Assembly: GCA_018266335.1 (NCBI GenBank)
Contig: JAFEAR010000004.1
Coordinates: 1 to 28,581, forward strand
Length of the DNA stretch: 28,581 nucleotides
Reading direction: 5' to 3'
Origin: Bdellovibrionales bacterium
GTDB lineage: Bacteria > Bdellovibrionota > UBA2428
The translations under genes were made by a program, and so were the position numbers. Numbering within the stretch: position 1 is the first letter of the stretch; every line of letters begins with the position of its first letter. The notes beneath the pieces are model-generated. The model worked only from the letters and a program-made list of their open reading frames with translations, ran no database searches and had not been told where the DNA came from. Of this stretch, positions 1 to 7,567 are shown piece after piece.

Positions 1-1
1 C

Positions 2-319
2 AGCAAGGAGCGGCTCCTTGAAAAGCGCTTTGGCCGCAAACAGATAGCTTCGGCACCGATGCGCGATCACTCCGGCGCCGGAGTAGCTCCCTCCAAACGC
101 ACACGTTACATACCCAAGAGAACTAAATATGCTGTTTGGCAGAAAGCCGGGGGCAAATGCTCCGGGTGTGGCTCTACCCACCAACTTAACTTTGATCACA
201 TCCGCCCATTCGCACTAGGCGGCGACTCGAATGCGGATAACTTGCAGCTGCTTTGCAGCTCCTGCAATTTGCGGCGAGGAATTAGGTCCTTCGGTACTCG
301 GGCCATGAAGCGATCGTGA
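2..319 (+). CDS. HNH endonuclease, C-terminal part (5' end off the window)
   Basis: The reading frame is open from base 2 to the TGA at 317-319, so the ATG at 59 is an internal methionine. The visible 105 residues begin inside the region that matches the end of the N-terminal helical domain of the full-length paralogue at 10677-11615 (KRFG motif). A short linker spelling SGAGV follows, then a complete HNH domain. That domain has CSGC, the DH pair in NFDHIRP, the NLQLLC stretch and CxxCN, which is the usual zinc-binding HNH arrangement. The last 73 residues are about three quarters identical to the paralogue. The protein is predicted to cleave DNA; its target is unknown. The gene converges on nadB with a 7-nt gap, leaving no room for a terminator hairpin. 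The linker is encoded by the repeated palindrome at 69-84. Confidence 0.85.
   Translation, partial: SKERLLEKRFGRKQIASAPMRDHSGAGVAPSKRTRYIPKRTKYAVWQKAGGKCSGCGSTHQLNFDHIRPFALGGDSNADNLQLLCSSCNLRRGIRSFGTRAMKRS
69..84. repeat. 16-bp perfect palindrome, copy 1
   Basis: ACTCCGGCGCCGGAGT is its own reverse complement. This copy lies in frame inside the partial HNH gene and encodes part of its interdomain linker (SGAG). The same 14-bp core recurs at 10940-10953 and 11847-11860. Confidence 0.9.
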
Positions 320-326
320 GGGGAAT

Positions 327-1847
327 TCAATAACTTTCTTTGAGGTAGTGCGTACCGATGGAGTCGCGGCGGCGCATGGTGGAGTACAGCAACAGGGTGG
401 CCACGAGCACGCCGTGGCGAAGGGCAATAAGATCTTCCGTGAGCTGGCTTTGCTTGTAGAACCATTCTACTTCGTTGCGCAATTCTACGAGCGTGCGTTC
501 GGCCCGCTTCAGTCGGCGCTCGGAGCGCACGAGGCCTACGTAGTTCCAAAGCGTTTCCTTCAGAAAATCCCAATCCTGCTTGAGCAGTGCAGGGTCGACC
601 GGATTTTTTTCGAATCGCCAGGGCCGCGCTTCGAATCCTCGGGGAGGCTCGGCCTCGCGCACTGCCGCTGCGCCTGCCCGCTCGCCAAATACGAGTGCCT
701 CCAGGAGCGAGGTCGACGCCAAGCGATTCGCGCCATGCAGGCCCGTGCACGCCACTTCGCCGGCGGCGTAGAGCCCGGGCAAGTTGGTGGCGCCGTGGGT
801 GTCCGTCCATACGCCGCCCAGGGTGTAGTGAGCCGCGGGAACAACGGGAATGCGCTCGCTCTGCGGATCAAAACCTTTGCTCTGCAGCAGCTGATCGATG
901 GCAGGATATTTGTTGGCAAAATCGGACAACCCGCGCAAATCGAGCCACACGTGCGGAGCCGATGAAGTCACCAGCTCTTCGTGAATCGCGCGGGCCACCA
1001 CGTCGCGGGGAGCCAGTTCGTCCACAAAGGACTTGCCCTGCAGGTTAACGAGTTTGGCCCCGTTGCCTCGCAAAGCTTCAGTCAGCAAACTGCGCGGCTG
1101 ATTGGGCAAAAAGAGCGCCGTCGGATGAAACTGCACGAATTCCAAGTGCAGCGTGCGGGCCCCTGCCCGGTGCGCAGCCGAAATACCATCGCCCCGACTG
1201 GTGAAGGGTCCGGTGGAATGTTGGTAGAGTCCCGAGAAGCCACCCGTGGAGAGCACCACCGACGAGGCAACAATCGGACGAACCTCGCCCGTGGCCGGCA
1301 GGAAAATATAGGCGCCCACCACGCGACTTTCCGAAAACTCCGCACCCGGGCGTGCATCGTTCCGGTTCGAAACCATGAGGTCGAGCAACACGCCATCCAC
1401 GCGCGTAATCTTAGGTTCAGCTGCAATGGCCGTTGCTAAACACTTCGCAATGGCCGCGCCCGTGTAATCTTTTACATGCAAAATGCGCCGCACGTGGTGC
1501 GCGGCTTCGAGCGTGAGGTCCGGGTTGCCGTCCATGCCGGCGTCGAAGGGCACCCCCAAACGCTGCATGAGCCAGCGTTCCACCGCTCCGGGGCCTTCGG
1601 TAGCCACCAAGTGCACCACTTCGCGGTTGTTCATGCCACAACCCGAAGCAAGAATGTCCTTTTCGAGTAAATCCGGATCGTCTTCGCCGCGGTACACGAT
1701 GCCGCCTTGGGCCCAGGCCGTGGCCGAAGCTTCGCGCGATACGAGCGTTACCCGCGCACCGAGCTCCGCGGCCTTCAACGCCGCAATCCCACCGGCCAAA
1801 CCAGCGCCCATCACAAGCACGTCCGTGGTGACCTGATCCCGGCTCAC
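327..1847 (-). CDS. nadB: L-aspartate oxidase (NadB)
   Basis: Flavoprotein that oxidises L-aspartate to iminoaspartate, the first step of de novo NAD synthesis in the cytoplasm; NadA uses the product. The N-terminus carries the FAD dinucleotide-binding motif GAGLAGG, followed by the WAQGGI segment. The EFVQFHPTAL, LAPRDVVARAI, HYTLGGV and GLHGANRLASTSLLE blocks are typical of the fumarate reductase/aspartate oxidase family, and the nad gene context settles the choice as NadB. I chose the GTG at 1847 because it makes a 4-nt GTGA overlap with the nadC stop and has a GGAGG 4 nt upstream. A TTG at 1859 in the same frame would add four residues. The length of 506 residues is a little below the usual size of about 530. 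It is the last gene of nadA-nadC-nadB and converges with the HNH gene. Confidence 0.95.
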   Translation of the reverse strand: MSRDQVTTDVLVMGAGLAGGIAALKAAELGARVTLVSREASATAWAQGGIVYRGEDDPDLLEKDILASGCGMNNREVVHLVATEGPGAVERWLMQRLGVPFDAGMDGNPDLTLEAAHHVRRILHVKDYTGAAIAKCLATAIAAEPKITRVDGVLLDLMVSNRNDARPGAEFSESRVVGAYIFLPATGEVRPIVASSVVLSTGGFSGLYQHSTGPFTSRGDGISAAHRAGARTLHLEFVQFHPTALFLPNQPRSLLTEALRGNGAKLVNLQGKSFVDELAPRDVVARAIHEELVTSSAPHVWLDLRGLSDFANKYPAIDQLLQSKGFDPQSERIPVVPAAHYTLGGVWTDTHGATNLPGLYAAGEVACTGLHGANRLASTSLLEALVFGERAGAAAVREAEPPRGFEARPWRFEKNPVDPALLKQDWDFLKETLWNYVGLVRSERRLKRAERTLVELRNEVEWFYKQSQLTEDLIALRHGVLVATLLLYSTMRRRDSIGTHYLKESY

Positions 1848-2725
1848 ACGGCCTCCCAATCGAGCGAAAGATCGAGTGTGCGCACGTCGCGCGTGAGCGC
1901 GCCCACGGACAAACGCGTAACGCCCGGCCGGCAGTAGCGGGCCACACCCTCGAAGCTCAGCCCACCCGACACTTCAATCTGCAAGCCCGCGGGCAAACGC
2001 GCCAAGCACTCTTGCACCTGTTCGGGCGTAAAATTATCCAGCAACAAATACTTCGCACCGGCCCGCGCACTCGTCACGGCCTCGTCGATCGTTTCAACTT
2101 CAATGAGCGCATCTTCAAACCCCCAGGTTTCAAAGTAGGCCACAACTTCGCTCAGGCTAAGACCCGCACGCAGCACCCACTGCTTGTGGTTTTCTTTGAA
2201 GAGCACCCGATCCGCCAAATGCTGACGATGAAGTCTACCCCCACCCGCCACTACCGCATCGACCGCCAAAGCGCGCAAGAGCGGCGGGGTCTTGCGCGTA
2301 TGGTACACACCGGGCGCAGCAGTACCGCTGGCTCCGTGTTGCTTCCACGTGAGCTCCACTTTTTCTACAAAGGCGCGCGTGAGCGTGGCCACGCCGCAAG
2401 CGTACTGCAAACCATTTAGGAGCGTGCGTTCGGCCGCAAGAATTTTGCGGGGATTCCCGTGCGCGCGCAAAAGAACATCGCCCACCGCCAGCAGCTGCCC
2501 GTCGGCGTGCAGAGCGGTGATTTCAAGCTCCATAAGCTCGCACACGGCTTCCGCCCAGGCCCGCCCCGCAAAAACACCCGCTTGCTTGGCCACCAAATAA
2601 AACGCTGCGTGCTCGGGCATAGCTTCCGCGCGACTCGTTAGAAAAGAATCCAGCGCGGACGTCGTAACGTCGTTGAGCGCGAAGTCCTCCTCCAGAGCCA
2701 GGCGAGCAGTTTCGAACAGAGTCAC
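1844..2725 (-). CDS. nadC: Nicotinate-nucleotide pyrophosphorylase (NadC)
   Basis: Converts quinolinate and phosphoribosyl pyrophosphate to nicotinate mononucleotide, carbon dioxide and pyrophosphate. At 293 residues it has the family's usual length. The recognisable blocks are the HTRKT phosphate-binding motif, the GGGRLHRQHLADRVLFKENH segment, the EVET and LLDNF strands of the barrel, and EVSGG near the C-terminus. The start is a GTG at 2725 with a TAAGGA ribosome-binding site about 5 nt upstream. The gap to the nadA stop is only 7 nt, and the 3' end overlaps nadB by 4 nt. Quinolinate made by NadB and NadA is therefore consumed by a co-expressed enzyme. Confidence 0.96.
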   Translation of the reverse strand: MTLFETARLALEEDFALNDVTTSALDSFLTSRAEAMPEHAAFYLVAKQAGVFAGRAWAEAVCELMELEITALHADGQLLAVGDVLLRAHGNPRKILAAERTLLNGLQYACGVATLTRAFVEKVELTWKQHGASGTAAPGVYHTRKTPPLLRALAVDAVVAGGGRLHRQHLADRVLFKENHKQWVLRAGLSLSEVVAYFETWGFEDALIEVETIDEAVTSARAGAKYLLLDNFTPEQVQECLARLPAGLQIEVSGGLSFEGVARYCRPGVTRLSVGALTRDVRTLDLSLDWEAV

Positions 2726-2732
2726 AGAGTCC

Positions 2733-3764
2733 TTAGGCTAGAGCGAGCATGCGCTCGAGCGCTTCCCGCGCGGGTTGTTTGATGTCGAGGGGCATGGGCA
2801 CGGGTTCCTCGGTCTCGAGATTTTCGAGGGTGCGCAAAAGTTTTTCCATGTCGACCATGTACATGGTGGGACACAGCGAACGGAACAGGGGCTCTACTTT
2901 AAGGGTGGGATTTTCGCGTTTGAGGCGATCCACCAAGTTCACTTCCGTGCCGACAAAAACCTGCGTTCCGGCCGGAAGCCCCTGCACGTACTTAACGATA
3001 AACTCCGTACTGCCAGAGGCGTCACAGGCCTTGACCACTTCTTCGGCGCACTCGGGGTGCACAATCACTTGGGCCTTAGGAAAGTTTTTGCGGATGAATT
3101 GCACGTCGCGCACGTTGAACTTCATGTGCACGGGACAGTGGCCGTTCCAGAGGAGCAACTTCACACCTTCGAGCGAATCGATGCCGCCATTAGGCTTGGA
3201 CGGATACCAAACGCGCATTTCGTCGTCGCGCAGGCCCATGGCTTTAGCCGTGTTGCGGCCCAAATGTTGATCGGGGAAAAAGAGGACCAAATCGCCCTGC
3301 GACCAAGCCCACTCCAGAGTTTTTCGCGCATTGCTCGAGGTGCACACCACACCGTGGTGGCGCCCCGTGAATCCTTTGAGCGGCGCATGGGAGTTCATGT
3401 AGGTAACGGGAATCATCTTGCGCCCACGAAAATCGGGACGCGCCGTGAGGGTCGCCCAAGCTTCTTCCACCGAATCCATCGGAGCCATGTCGGCCATCGG
3501 GCAACCAGCTTCGGGTTCCGGATGAAACACGCGCTGATCATCGCGACACAGAATGGCCGCTGATTCCGCCATGAAGCGCACGCCGCAAAATACGATGTCA
3601 CGCACGCCACCGGCTTCGGCCGCGGCTTTAGCCAGGCCAAAGGAATCGCCGATGCGATCGGCAACGTCGACGATCGCATGCCGCTGATAATGGTGGCCCA
3701 AAATCATGAGCGAATCGCCGCGTTGTTTTTTAATCTCAAGAATCCGCTGTTTGACGGGGTCCAT
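2733..3764 (-). CDS. nadA: Quinolinate synthase (NadA), 4Fe-4S enzyme
   Basis: Condenses iminoaspartate from NadB with dihydroxyacetone phosphate to make quinolinate. The protein has 343 residues. Family landmarks are LGHHYQ near residue 22, the YMNSHAPLKG segment near 122, PDQHLGRN near 164 and HPEC near 236. By analogy with known NadA proteins the three cluster ligands are probably C141 (in VCTSSNA), C210 (in GHCPVH) and C298 (in SLCPTM); this is inferred from motif position. A GGAAGG site lies 5 nt before the ATG. The gene begins 41 nt after the stop of the Spy-like gene, so it may be read from the sigma-factor promoter as well as from one of its own. No NAD-responsive operator was recognised. 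Confidence 0.96.
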   Translation of the reverse strand: MDPVKQRILEIKKQRGDSLMILGHHYQRHAIVDVADRIGDSFGLAKAAAEAGGVRDIVFCGVRFMAESAAILCRDDQRVFHPEPEAGCPMADMAPMDSVEEAWATLTARPDFRGRKMIPVTYMNSHAPLKGFTGRHHGVVCTSSNARKTLEWAWSQGDLVLFFPDQHLGRNTAKAMGLRDDEMRVWYPSKPNGGIDSLEGVKLLLWNGHCPVHMKFNVRDVQFIRKNFPKAQVIVHPECAEEVVKACDASGSTEFIVKYVQGLPAGTQVFVGTEVNLVDRLKRENPTLKVEPLFRSLCPTMYMVDMEKLLRTLENLETEEPVPMPLDIKQPAREALERMLALA

Positions 3765-3805
3765 GATGCCTTCCGATCTAACAGAAAGCTGGGGACGAGA
3801 GTAGG

Positions 3806-4243
3806 CTATTTCTTGGAGGGTTGATCGGCGTTCTTCAGCGCATTGCGCACGCGCGCTAGGACTTCTTCCCGAACCACGTAGTACCGAGCCAGGGTCTCGC
3901 TGCCCAAGAGGGCCTTAAGCTTGTCATGCTCCTCGACGTCGAGGGCGCTCAGTTGTTGGAAGGTAGCCTTGTAGCGTTCAAGAAGCTTGTCCGTTTCGCC
4001 CGGCTTGGGCTCCTTGACCTGCTTACGGAGCGATTCCAAGGTCTTATCGCGCATTTCAAAGGCCGCCTGGCGGCGCTGCTGCAATCCCTCGATAACGGCG
4101 GTCATCTCTTTTTCCTGTTGAGGAGAAAGCTTGAGCTCATCGGAGAGGTGCCAGTAGAAAATCTTATTGAGACGCTCGCGGACATCTTCGGCGCGGGCCA
4201 GCCCGCCCATGAAGCAACCCAGCAGCAGCAGATATTTCAACAC
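3806..4243 (-). CDS. Spy/CpxP-like periplasmic protein
   Basis: Predicted exported protein of 145 residues. Residues 1-18 form a signal peptide ending LARA, and the mature protein starts at about E19. The rest is highly charged and helical, with an LKLSPQQEKEM segment near residue 38 that resembles the LTxxQ repeat of Spy, CpxP and ZraP proteins. Those proteins act as periplasmic chaperones or metal-linked stress sensors. The start is a GTG at 4243 with AGGAG about 8 nt upstream. An LLGC string in the signal peptide could be read as a poor lipobox, so a lipoprotein is a less likely alternative. It follows the anti-sigma candidate by 30 nt, which suggests it is a target or feedback component of that sigma system. 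The exact function is not known. Confidence 0.65.
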   Translation of the reverse strand: MLKYLLLLGCFMGGLARAEDVRERLNKIFYWHLSDELKLSPQQEKEMTAVIEGLQQRRQAAFEMRDKTLESLRKQVKEPKPGETDKLLERYKATFQQLSALDVEEHDKLKALLGSETLARYYVVREEVLARVRNALKNADQPSKK

Positions 4244-4273
4244 AAGGTCCAGCTCCTCATCCCACCCCCGAGT

Positions 4274-4807
4274 TTACTGCATTCCCATGTTTCGAGCTAC
4301 GTCCCCGAGGATCTTGTCGATCAGATGCCGATCCGAACGGGCCGAGAGTCCCCGCGCGGCCGAGTCAATGTCCGCCATGGCAACACGCCGTTGCACACTC
4401 GAATCAGACATCGAAGCAGCCCAACTGTCGACCGCAGCCGAATCACCCTTACGGGCCATTTCAGCCATCAAGTCCATGCTGTTAGCCGGACCTGCATCGC
4501 GGAAGTTAAAAATCGTCGTAATGGCCGCCAGAGCGAAACAACCACTCATCGCCCAGGCAAAGGCAGGTGACTGCAAAAAACTTCGGGAGCGGCGTGGGGC
4601 CGCCTGACTAGCCGTGACCTTTTGTTCCAAAGGCAATTGCCGGCGCAGCGCCGCGAGCAAATCATTTTCGTAACCCAGCGGAGGATCCTGCCGACCGAAA
4701 GCGGCCGGATGCTGACGCAAAGCTTCGAGCACGCGCGTAGCACCCGCCTCATCGGCCGCCGAAACTTCGGCCTCGCGCAAATATTTTTTCGACCAATCAG
4801 TTTTCAT
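4274..4807 (-). CDS. Putative membrane anti-sigma factor
   Basis: Protein of 177 residues with a charged N-terminal region (1-75), one hydrophobic segment at about 82-102, and a C-terminal region (103-177) that would lie in the periplasm. It overlaps the end of the ECF sigma gene by 11 nt. That arrangement and the single-span topology are typical of anti-sigma factors. I see no HxxxCxxC zinc motif, so it is not a ZAS-type anti-sigma, and no sequence motif identifies the family. The ATG at 4807 was chosen over the upstream in-frame ATG at 4834 because it is preceded by GGAAG inside the sigma gene. The role is inferred from position and topology only. Confidence 0.6.
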   Translation of the reverse strand: MKTDWSKKYLREAEVSAADEAGATRVLEALRQHPAAFGRQDPPLGYENDLLAALRRQLPLEQKVTASQAAPRRSRSFLQSPAFAWAMSGCFALAAITTIFNFRDAGPANSMDLMAEMARKGDSAAVDSWAASMSDSSVQRRVAMADIDSAARGLSARSDRHLIDKILGDVARNMGMQ

Positions 4808-5396
4808 GGGCTTCCGTCTCCGCAAGGCCGGCAAAGGCGGCCCGCAATTCTTCTAGACCCCGACCTCCTTCGGCCGTCTCCAGAATTTTCTTCAGGTTCA
4901 TCACCGCGTGACGAAAATTCGCCTTCGCAGTATCGAACGGACATTCCATAACCTCGGCGATCTCCTTAAAACTAAGATCGTCGTAAATGCGCAGCTCGAG
5001 TGCCTCGCGCTGGCGCGGTGAGAGCTTGCTTACGGACAAGCGGAGCAGCTCGGCCGTTTGTACGTCCTCCAGGCGACCAAAGCCACGCTCGAAACTTTTA
5101 AGCTCCACATCGAGCACATCCACCGTGGGGTGACGATCGCGCGAGCGCAGCGAATTTTTCGCCGTGTTCACGGCAATGCGGATGAGCCAACTCTTGAACG
5201 AGCTGTCTCCCCGAAAACTGCCGATCGCATGGTACGCCTTCATAAAAGTCTCCTGCACTACATCGTCCGTGGCCCCGTGATCGCCCATATACCGGAAGAC
5301 CATGTTGTACACGGCCCTCTGGTGCAATCTCACCAGGGTTTCGAACGCACCCGAGTCTCCTGCCTGAAAGGCCTTTACGAGGGCTTTGTCATCCAT
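4797..5396 (-). CDS. ECF-family RNA polymerase sigma factor (RpoE-like)
   Basis: Extracytoplasmic-function sigma factor of about 199 residues. Region 2 is clear: ALVKAFQAGDSGAFETLV, then DDVVQETFMKAY, FRGDSSFKSWLIRIAVN and a basic end. Region 4 follows after a short linker: LSPRQREALELRIYDDLSF, then KEIAEVM and the recognition helix. It should direct RNA polymerase to a small regulon, probably for envelope stress given the membrane protein and Spy-like protein encoded downstream. The ATG at 5396 (MDDKALVK) has a CGAGG about 8 nt upstream and matches usual sigma N-termini. The in-frame ATG at 5417 has no ribosome-binding site. It is the first gene of its group, after a 111-132 nt AT-rich gap, so autoregulation from there is likely but unproven. 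Confidence 0.9.
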   Translation of the reverse strand: MDDKALVKAFQAGDSGAFETLVRLHQRAVYNMVFRYMGDHGATDDVVQETFMKAYHAIGSFRGDSSFKSWLIRIAVNTAKNSLRSRDRHPTVDVLDVELKSFERGFGRLEDVQTAELLRLSVSKLSPRQREALELRIYDDLSFKEIAEVMECPFDTAKANFRHAVMNLKKILETAEGGRGLEELRAAFAGLAETEAHEN

Positions 5397-5467
5397 GCCG
5401 GGACCTCGGGGTTCCATGCTTTAGACAAGTGTTGGAGACAAAAGGGTTAAGCGAGCAGGACAAATAT

Positions 5468-5498
5468 TTAATACAGCGAGTTAAGTTATTGAAATCAA
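5468..5498 (-). promoter_or_regulatory. Promoter-like site upstream of the sigma gene (weak)
   Basis: The gap 5418-5528 is the most AT-rich stretch in this part of the window. On the minus strand it contains TTGATT (5498-5493) and TATTAA (5473-5468), but the 19-nt spacing is longer than ideal. No ECF-type GAACTT/TCTGA pair was recognised. I see nothing else in this gap. Confidence 0.25.
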
Positions 5499-5528
5499 AG
5501 GATAGCTTGCCCCTTAAAAACATGGGAC

Positions 5529-5936
5529 TTAGAACCTTAACGAGAAGCCACCCGCCACGGCGTTACGGGTTTCATCCCAAGCAACGTACGGCATGAAACT
5601 CCGCTCGAGCTGTCCGTTGAGGTCGATCGAACTAGGTTCGTCGATTTGCTTGCTGGGGTTCTTCATATCGGGCACGGCGTAAATCATGTACGCGCTCATC
5701 AGAATACCCGCGTAGAGGCCCAGGCTAGCACCCATCGCCACGTTCCGCATGTGATCGCCCGGATGATCGTAAAAGGCTAGCGAAGCCAGACCCGTTAAAC
5801 TACCCGCCATGACGCCATAGGAGGACATGGTTAGAAAAATCTTAGCTTCATTGTTAGCTCGAGCTTCCTGCGGAGCCAGCGCACGCAACATCAGCAGCAA
5901 AGCGAGCCAACGTAAGCGGGTCCTCAGGAACAACAT
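5529..5936 (-). CDS. Small exported or membrane protein, function unknown
   Basis: The 135-residue product has a basic, hydrophobic N-terminus (about residues 1-27, ending EARA) that reads as a signal peptide or anchor. Two glycine- and alanine-rich hydrophobic segments follow at about 33-56 and 65-88, and then a polar tail ending in phenylalanine. I do not recognise a family. The ATG lies 3 nt after the yraN stop, so translation is probably coupled to yraN. It closes the rpsP-to-yraN block. The gap after it starts the sigma-factor group. Confidence 0.7.
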   Translation of the reverse strand: MLFLRTRLRWLALLLMLRALAPQEARANNEAKIFLTMSSYGVMAGSLTGLASLAFYDHPGDHMRNVAMGASLGLYAGILMSAYMIYAVPDMKNPSKQIDEPSSIDLNGQLERSFMPYVAWDETRNAVAGGFSLRF

Positions 5937-5939
5937 GTC

Positions 5940-6323
5940 TCAACTGTAACAGGAAAAATCCAGAAATTGAACCTGACCCCCTTTCGGGTCTACCCAGAGC
6001 AGCGCCGCCCGAATGCGCAGGCGCCGGTCAGTATGGGCGCGCCACCAGTGCCAGGCCCGGCGCTGCCGCTGAACTTGCGCGGGCGACACGAGCTGGGGAC
6101 CCAGACCGCGCCCATCCCACCCCCGGCACTTCACCTCGCACAGCCAAATTTCCTCGGGCGAGGTGCCCAGGCGCAAGGCTACAATGTCCACTTCACCCAC
6201 ACCCCGTCCAAAGGGCGCACGCCATCGCGTTTGGAGAATACGAAAACCACGCCGCTGCAACCAATCCGCCGCCCGTGCTTCGCCGAAATGTCCTTTGTTT
6301 TGTTTCGATTTGCTGGGATCCAT
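5940..6323 (-). CDS. yraN: YraN/UPF0102 family nuclease-like protein
   Basis: Protein of 127 residues, the usual size for this family, which has a restriction-endonuclease-like fold. The signature is present in order: G(H)FGEARAADWLQRRGF near residue 11, then the acidic GEVDIVA and the EVK of LCEVKCR. These correspond to the D...ExK catalytic pattern of the fold. The cellular substrate of the family is not firmly established. Immediate linkage to rnhB (21-nt gap) is the common bacterial order and supports the call. A weak GGGG precedes the ATG at 6323. Confidence 0.9.
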   Translation of the reverse strand: MDPSKSKQNKGHFGEARAADWLQRRGFRILQTRWRAPFGRGVGEVDIVALRLGTSPEEIWLCEVKCRGWDGRGLGPQLVSPAQVQRQRRAWHWWRAHTDRRLRIRAALLWVDPKGGQVQFLDFSCYS

Positions 6324-6344
6324 AAACGGACCCCAGCAAGATGC

Positions 6345-7085
6345 TTACCAGGTAAAGCTACGGCGATGATAAGGCGTGGGGCCTTGTTCACGAATCGCCG
6401 CCTTGTGCGCCGGCGTAGGGTAACCCACGTTCGATTCCCAGCCGTAACCCGGGTGCACGCGCGCCAGCGCCTCCATGAAATTATCCCGGTGGTCCTTGGC
6501 CAAAATCGAGGCCGCCGCAATGGCAAAGCTCAGCGAGTCACCCTTCACGAGGGTTTCGGCAAACCACGGCTCAGGCAAATCGCGAAAGTCGGCGGGCAGG
6601 CGATTGCCATCCACAAGCAACGCCACTTTTTGTCCGGGCGCCAGCAGCGGCAAAATCTTTGCCTGCAGACGGGCAAAGCACCGCGCCATACCCAGCTGCG
6701 AAGCCCGCAAAATATTCACAGCGTCGATTTCCGTGGCACTCACTTCCTCGACGGTCGAAAAAGCCTCGGGCAGCGAAAGCAGCCAGGCTACCGACTCGCG
6801 ACGTTGTTTTTCGGAGAGAGTTTTGGAGTCGCGTACCCGACACGAAGGCTGGTGCGACAAGAAAGTTTCGGAGAGGGGATAGGCAAAAGCGGCCGCAACA
6901 ACGGGGCCCGCAAGGCACCCTACTCCGACTTCATCGAAGCCCACGACCCAGGACACATCGTCCCGGGTGCAGGCATGATCGTGCGGAGTAAGACTAAGAT
7001 CGCGTAACAAAATGGCCGGGGCCTTTGTCGCTCCCGCGTCGCATACCTTGTATGGCTTCCTTGGTCGCTTCGCGGCCGCGTCCAT
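6345..7085 (-). CDS. rnhB: Ribonuclease HII (RnhB)
   Basis: Removes ribonucleotides misincorporated in DNA by cutting the RNA strand of RNA-DNA junctions. The 246-residue protein has the acidic active-site motifs of the family: D in GFDE near residue 50, RDSKTLSEKQR, LLVDGN, and D in KGDSLSFAIAAASILAK. The GYPT...H end is also present. An N-terminal extension of about 45 residues precedes the catalytic core. The highly conserved GRG tripeptide after the DE pair reads GVG here, so the arginine that contacts the ribonucleotide 2'-OH is replaced. rplS lies 21 nt upstream and yraN 21 nt downstream. Activity of this variant is uncertain; family assignment is not. Confidence 0.93.
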   Translation of the reverse strand: MDAAAKRPRKPYKVCDAGATKAPAILLRDLSLTPHDHACTRDDVSWVVGFDEVGVGCLAGPVVAAAFAYPLSETFLSHQPSCRVRDSKTLSEKQRRESVAWLLSLPEAFSTVEEVSATEIDAVNILRASQLGMARCFARLQAKILPLLAPGQKVALLVDGNRLPADFRDLPEPWFAETLVKGDSLSFAIAAASILAKDHRDNFMEALARVHPGYGWESNVGYPTPAHKAAIREQGPTPYHRRSFTW

Positions 7086-7106
7086 TTGGTTACGCGATCA
7101 GCTTCT

Positions 7107-7547
7107 TCAAGCTTCAGTGGTGGTTTTGGCGGCAGCGCCTTGAGCTTCGAGAAGCTTCAGGTTCTTGTCGCGAATACGTGCCGACTTACCTTCGAGACCA
7201 CGGAGGTAGTACAGCTTGGAGCGACGAACGAAGCCTTCGTTTTTAACTTCGATCGAAACGATCGTCGGGGAGTGAATGGGATAAACGCGCTCAACGCCCA
7301 CACCGCTCGAAACTTTACGCACGGTGATGGTTTCTTGAATGCCACGGCCGTTCATCGCAATGACGACGCCTTCGTAAGCTTGCACGCGTTCTTTTTCGCC
7401 CTCTTTAATTTTGGAGCGAATGACGAGTTTGTCACCCGATTTAAATGCGGGAAGATCCGTACGGAATTTGATCGCCTGGATTTTTTCGAGGCGGTTAGTC
7501 GGGGTCGTCACTTTATTTTTGGTGGTTGCCATAGCGGAGGTTGACAT
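7107..7547 (-). CDS. rplS: 50S ribosomal protein L19
   Basis: Structural protein of the large subunit at the interface with the 30S. From about residue 25 on, the family sequence is clear: LPAFKSGD, the KEGEKERVQAYEGVVIA segment, TVRKVSSGVGVERVYPIHSP, and VRRSKLYYLRGLEGKSARI. Basic and alanine-rich ends make it longer (146 residues) than the typical 115. The ATG at 7547 has GGGGGAG just upstream. The ATG at 7532 has no such site, and the TTG at 7571 would overlap trmD. The gap to trmD is 20 nt. Confidence 0.95.
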   Translation of the reverse strand: MSTSAMATTKNKVTTPTNRLEKIQAIKFRTDLPAFKSGDKLVIRSKIKEGEKERVQAYEGVVIAMNGRGIQETITVRKVSSGVGVERVYPIHSPTIVSIEVKNEGFVRRSKLYYLRGLEGKSARIRDKNLKLLEAQGAAAKTTTEA

Positions 7548-7567
7548 AGTCTCCCCCGGGCCAAGGG

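Noticed and set aside
59..61. ATG as start of the left-edge HNH gene
   Set aside because: The frame is open to base 2 and those codons match the paralogue upstream of its linker, so this methionine is internal.
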